Assembly (NCBI GenBank): GCA_002307315.1
Contig: DBTZ01000035.1
Coordinates: 1,317 to 6,462 of the forward strand
Origin: Alphaproteobacteria bacterium UBA1303
GTDB taxonomy: Bacteria > Pseudomonadota > Alphaproteobacteria > Micropepsales > Micropepsaceae
Direction: 5' to 3'
DNA: 5,146 nucleotides
Shown here in pieces: positions 4,419 to 5,146 of the stretch. Position numbers and translations under genes: made by a program. The notes beneath the pieces were generated by a model, which saw only the letters and a list, made by a program, of their open reading frames with translations, was not told the origin of the DNA and ran no database searches. Each line of letters opens with the position of its first letter. Within the stretch, counting starts at the first letter, position 1.

Positions 4419-5146
4419 ATGCGGCGCAAACGCAAAATTAAGATCGTAGCCACCCTCGGCCCCTCCTCCGCAACGCCGGAGCGCATCCGCGCTCTGTTCG
4501 ATGCCGGCGCCGACGTCTTCCGCATCAACATGAGTCACGCCAGCCACGAAATGCTGGCCGAACGCGTCAGCTATTTGCGGGCGCTGGAAAAGTCGGTGGA
4601 GCGGCCTGTCGCCATCCTGATCGACCTGCAGGGGCCGAAGATCCGCCTCGGGACCTTGTCCGGCGGCATCCGCGAGGTCGGCGTCGGCGATCGTCTACGC
4701 CTGGTGTGCGCCGCAACGGCCGAGGGCAGCGACATTCCGATCCCCCATCCCGAGGTATTCGCGGCGCTCAAGGCCGGCGAGTACATCCTGATCGACGACG
4801 GCAAGATCCGCCTGCGCATCGAGGAAGCCACCCGGGATTCCGCCGAGGCGACGGTCGAGGTCGGCGGCCCCTTGCGCGACAAGAAGGGCGTCAACCTGCC
4901 CGATACCGTGCTGCCGATCCCGGCGATGACCGAAAAGGACCGCTCCGATCTCGAAGCCGCGCTGAAACTGGGCATCGACTGGGTGGCGCTCTCCTTCGTG
5001 CAGCGCCCCGAGGACGTCGCCGAGGTCAAGAAAATCGTCGCCGGCCGGGCCGGCGTGCTGGCCAAGATCGAAAAACCCAAGGCCTTGGACTGGCTGCCCG
5101 ACATCATCGACCTGGCCGATGCCATCATGGTGGCGCGCGGCGATCT
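4419..5146 (+). CDS. pyk: Pyruvate kinase (partial, 3' end outside window)
   Basis: The enzyme catalyses the last step of glycolysis, phosphoenolpyruvate plus ADP to pyruvate plus ATP, in the cytoplasm. The first 242 of roughly 470-480 residues are visible. The N-terminal barrel strand KIKIVATLGPSS (6-17) is followed by DVFRINMSHASH (32-43), with the Arg35/Asn37/Ser39/His40 nucleotide- and K+-site region, and by LIDLQGPKIRLG (67-78). The lid (B) domain spans about 75-168 and includes ILIDDGKIRL and KKGVNLPDT. Return to the barrel follows with DWVALSFVQRPEDV (187-200). Catalytic Lys216 with metal ligand Glu218 lies in AKIEKP, and the second metal ligand Asp242 in VARGD at the very edge. The segment after KIE (KPKALDWLPDII) differs from the KIEN-xEG form of E. 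coli, as I recall for other alphaproteobacterial enzymes. Start: ATG at 4419 with GAAG 4 nt upstream (4411-4414), matching family N-termini (MRRKRKIKI). Confidence 0.97.
   Translation, partial: MRRKRKIKIVATLGPSSATPERIRALFDAGADVFRINMSHASHEMLAERVSYLRALEKSVERPVAILIDLQGPKIRLGTLSGGIREVGVGDRLRLVCAATAEGSDIPIPHPEVFAALKAGEYILIDDGKIRLRIEEATRDSAEATVEVGGPLRDKKGVNLPDTVLPIPAMTEKDRSDLEAALKLGIDWVALSFVQRPEDVAEVKKIVAGRAGVLAKIEKPKALDWLPDIIDLADAIMVARGD

Noticed and set aside
4571..5128. A 185-codon minus-strand frame antisense to pyruvate kinase
   Set aside because: Ser/Arg-rich translation without motifs; the plus-strand pyruvate kinase motifs fully account for this sequence.
1..5146. Genome-defence system, CRISPR array, transposon or prophage remnant
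   Set aside because: No spaced direct repeats, transposase or integrase motifs, terminal inverted repeats or composition break; all genes are conserved chromosomal types.
1..5146. General enrichment of GANTC sites
   Set aside because: By eye the total is about what random sequence would give; only local clusters in the intergenic regions are worth noting.

Overview
The window looks like an ordinary chromosomal stretch from an alphaproteobacterium, plausibly of the Rhodospirillales. This rests on GC-rich, strongly GC3-biased coding DNA and on four alphaproteobacterial markers. These are a GapR/DUF2312 nucleoid protein, a DUF1036 secreted protein directly before pyruvate kinase, a tiny aa3-type cytochrome oxidase subunit IV-like protein before the proton-translocating transhydrogenase, and an NtrC-type sigma-54 response regulator. 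The genus is inferred; no rRNA or other decisive marker is present. No mobile element, CRISPR array, tRNA or rRNA gene was seen.

Layout. Positions 1-1306 (minus strand) hold the 5' part of pntA, cut by the window's left edge. It is preceded by a 49-residue membrane protein gene of the aa3 oxidase subunit IV family that starts with GTG and is easily missed. Positions 1307-1771 are a divergent, gene-free region with an AT-rich core, promoter-like elements and small palindromes. Positions 1772-3283 (plus) encode a complete 503-residue receiver/AAA+/Fis response regulator. Convergent to it, positions 3347-3589 (minus) encode an 80-residue GapR. Positions 3590-3975 are a second divergent gene-free region, rich in inverted repeats and with three GANTC (CcrM-type) motifs. 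Positions 3976-4371 (plus) encode an exported four-cysteine DUF1036 protein. It is followed 47 bp later by pyruvate kinase (4419 to the right edge, truncated).

How the genes relate. The left pair concerns membrane energy coupling: NADPH production driven by the proton gradient, plus a respiratory-oxidase accessory peptide. The right part joins a chromosome-topology protein, a secreted protein of unknown role and a glycolytic enzyme. To my knowledge this neighbourhood recurs in alphaproteobacteria, but no functional link is established. The response regulator has no partner kinase in view, so its signal and targets cannot be read from this window.

I found no evidence for a novel multi-gene system. 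The points most worth a second look are the small oxidase-IV-like gene ahead of pntA, a one-residue length difference in the NAD-contacting loop of PntA, and the two palindrome-bearing divergent intergenic regions.
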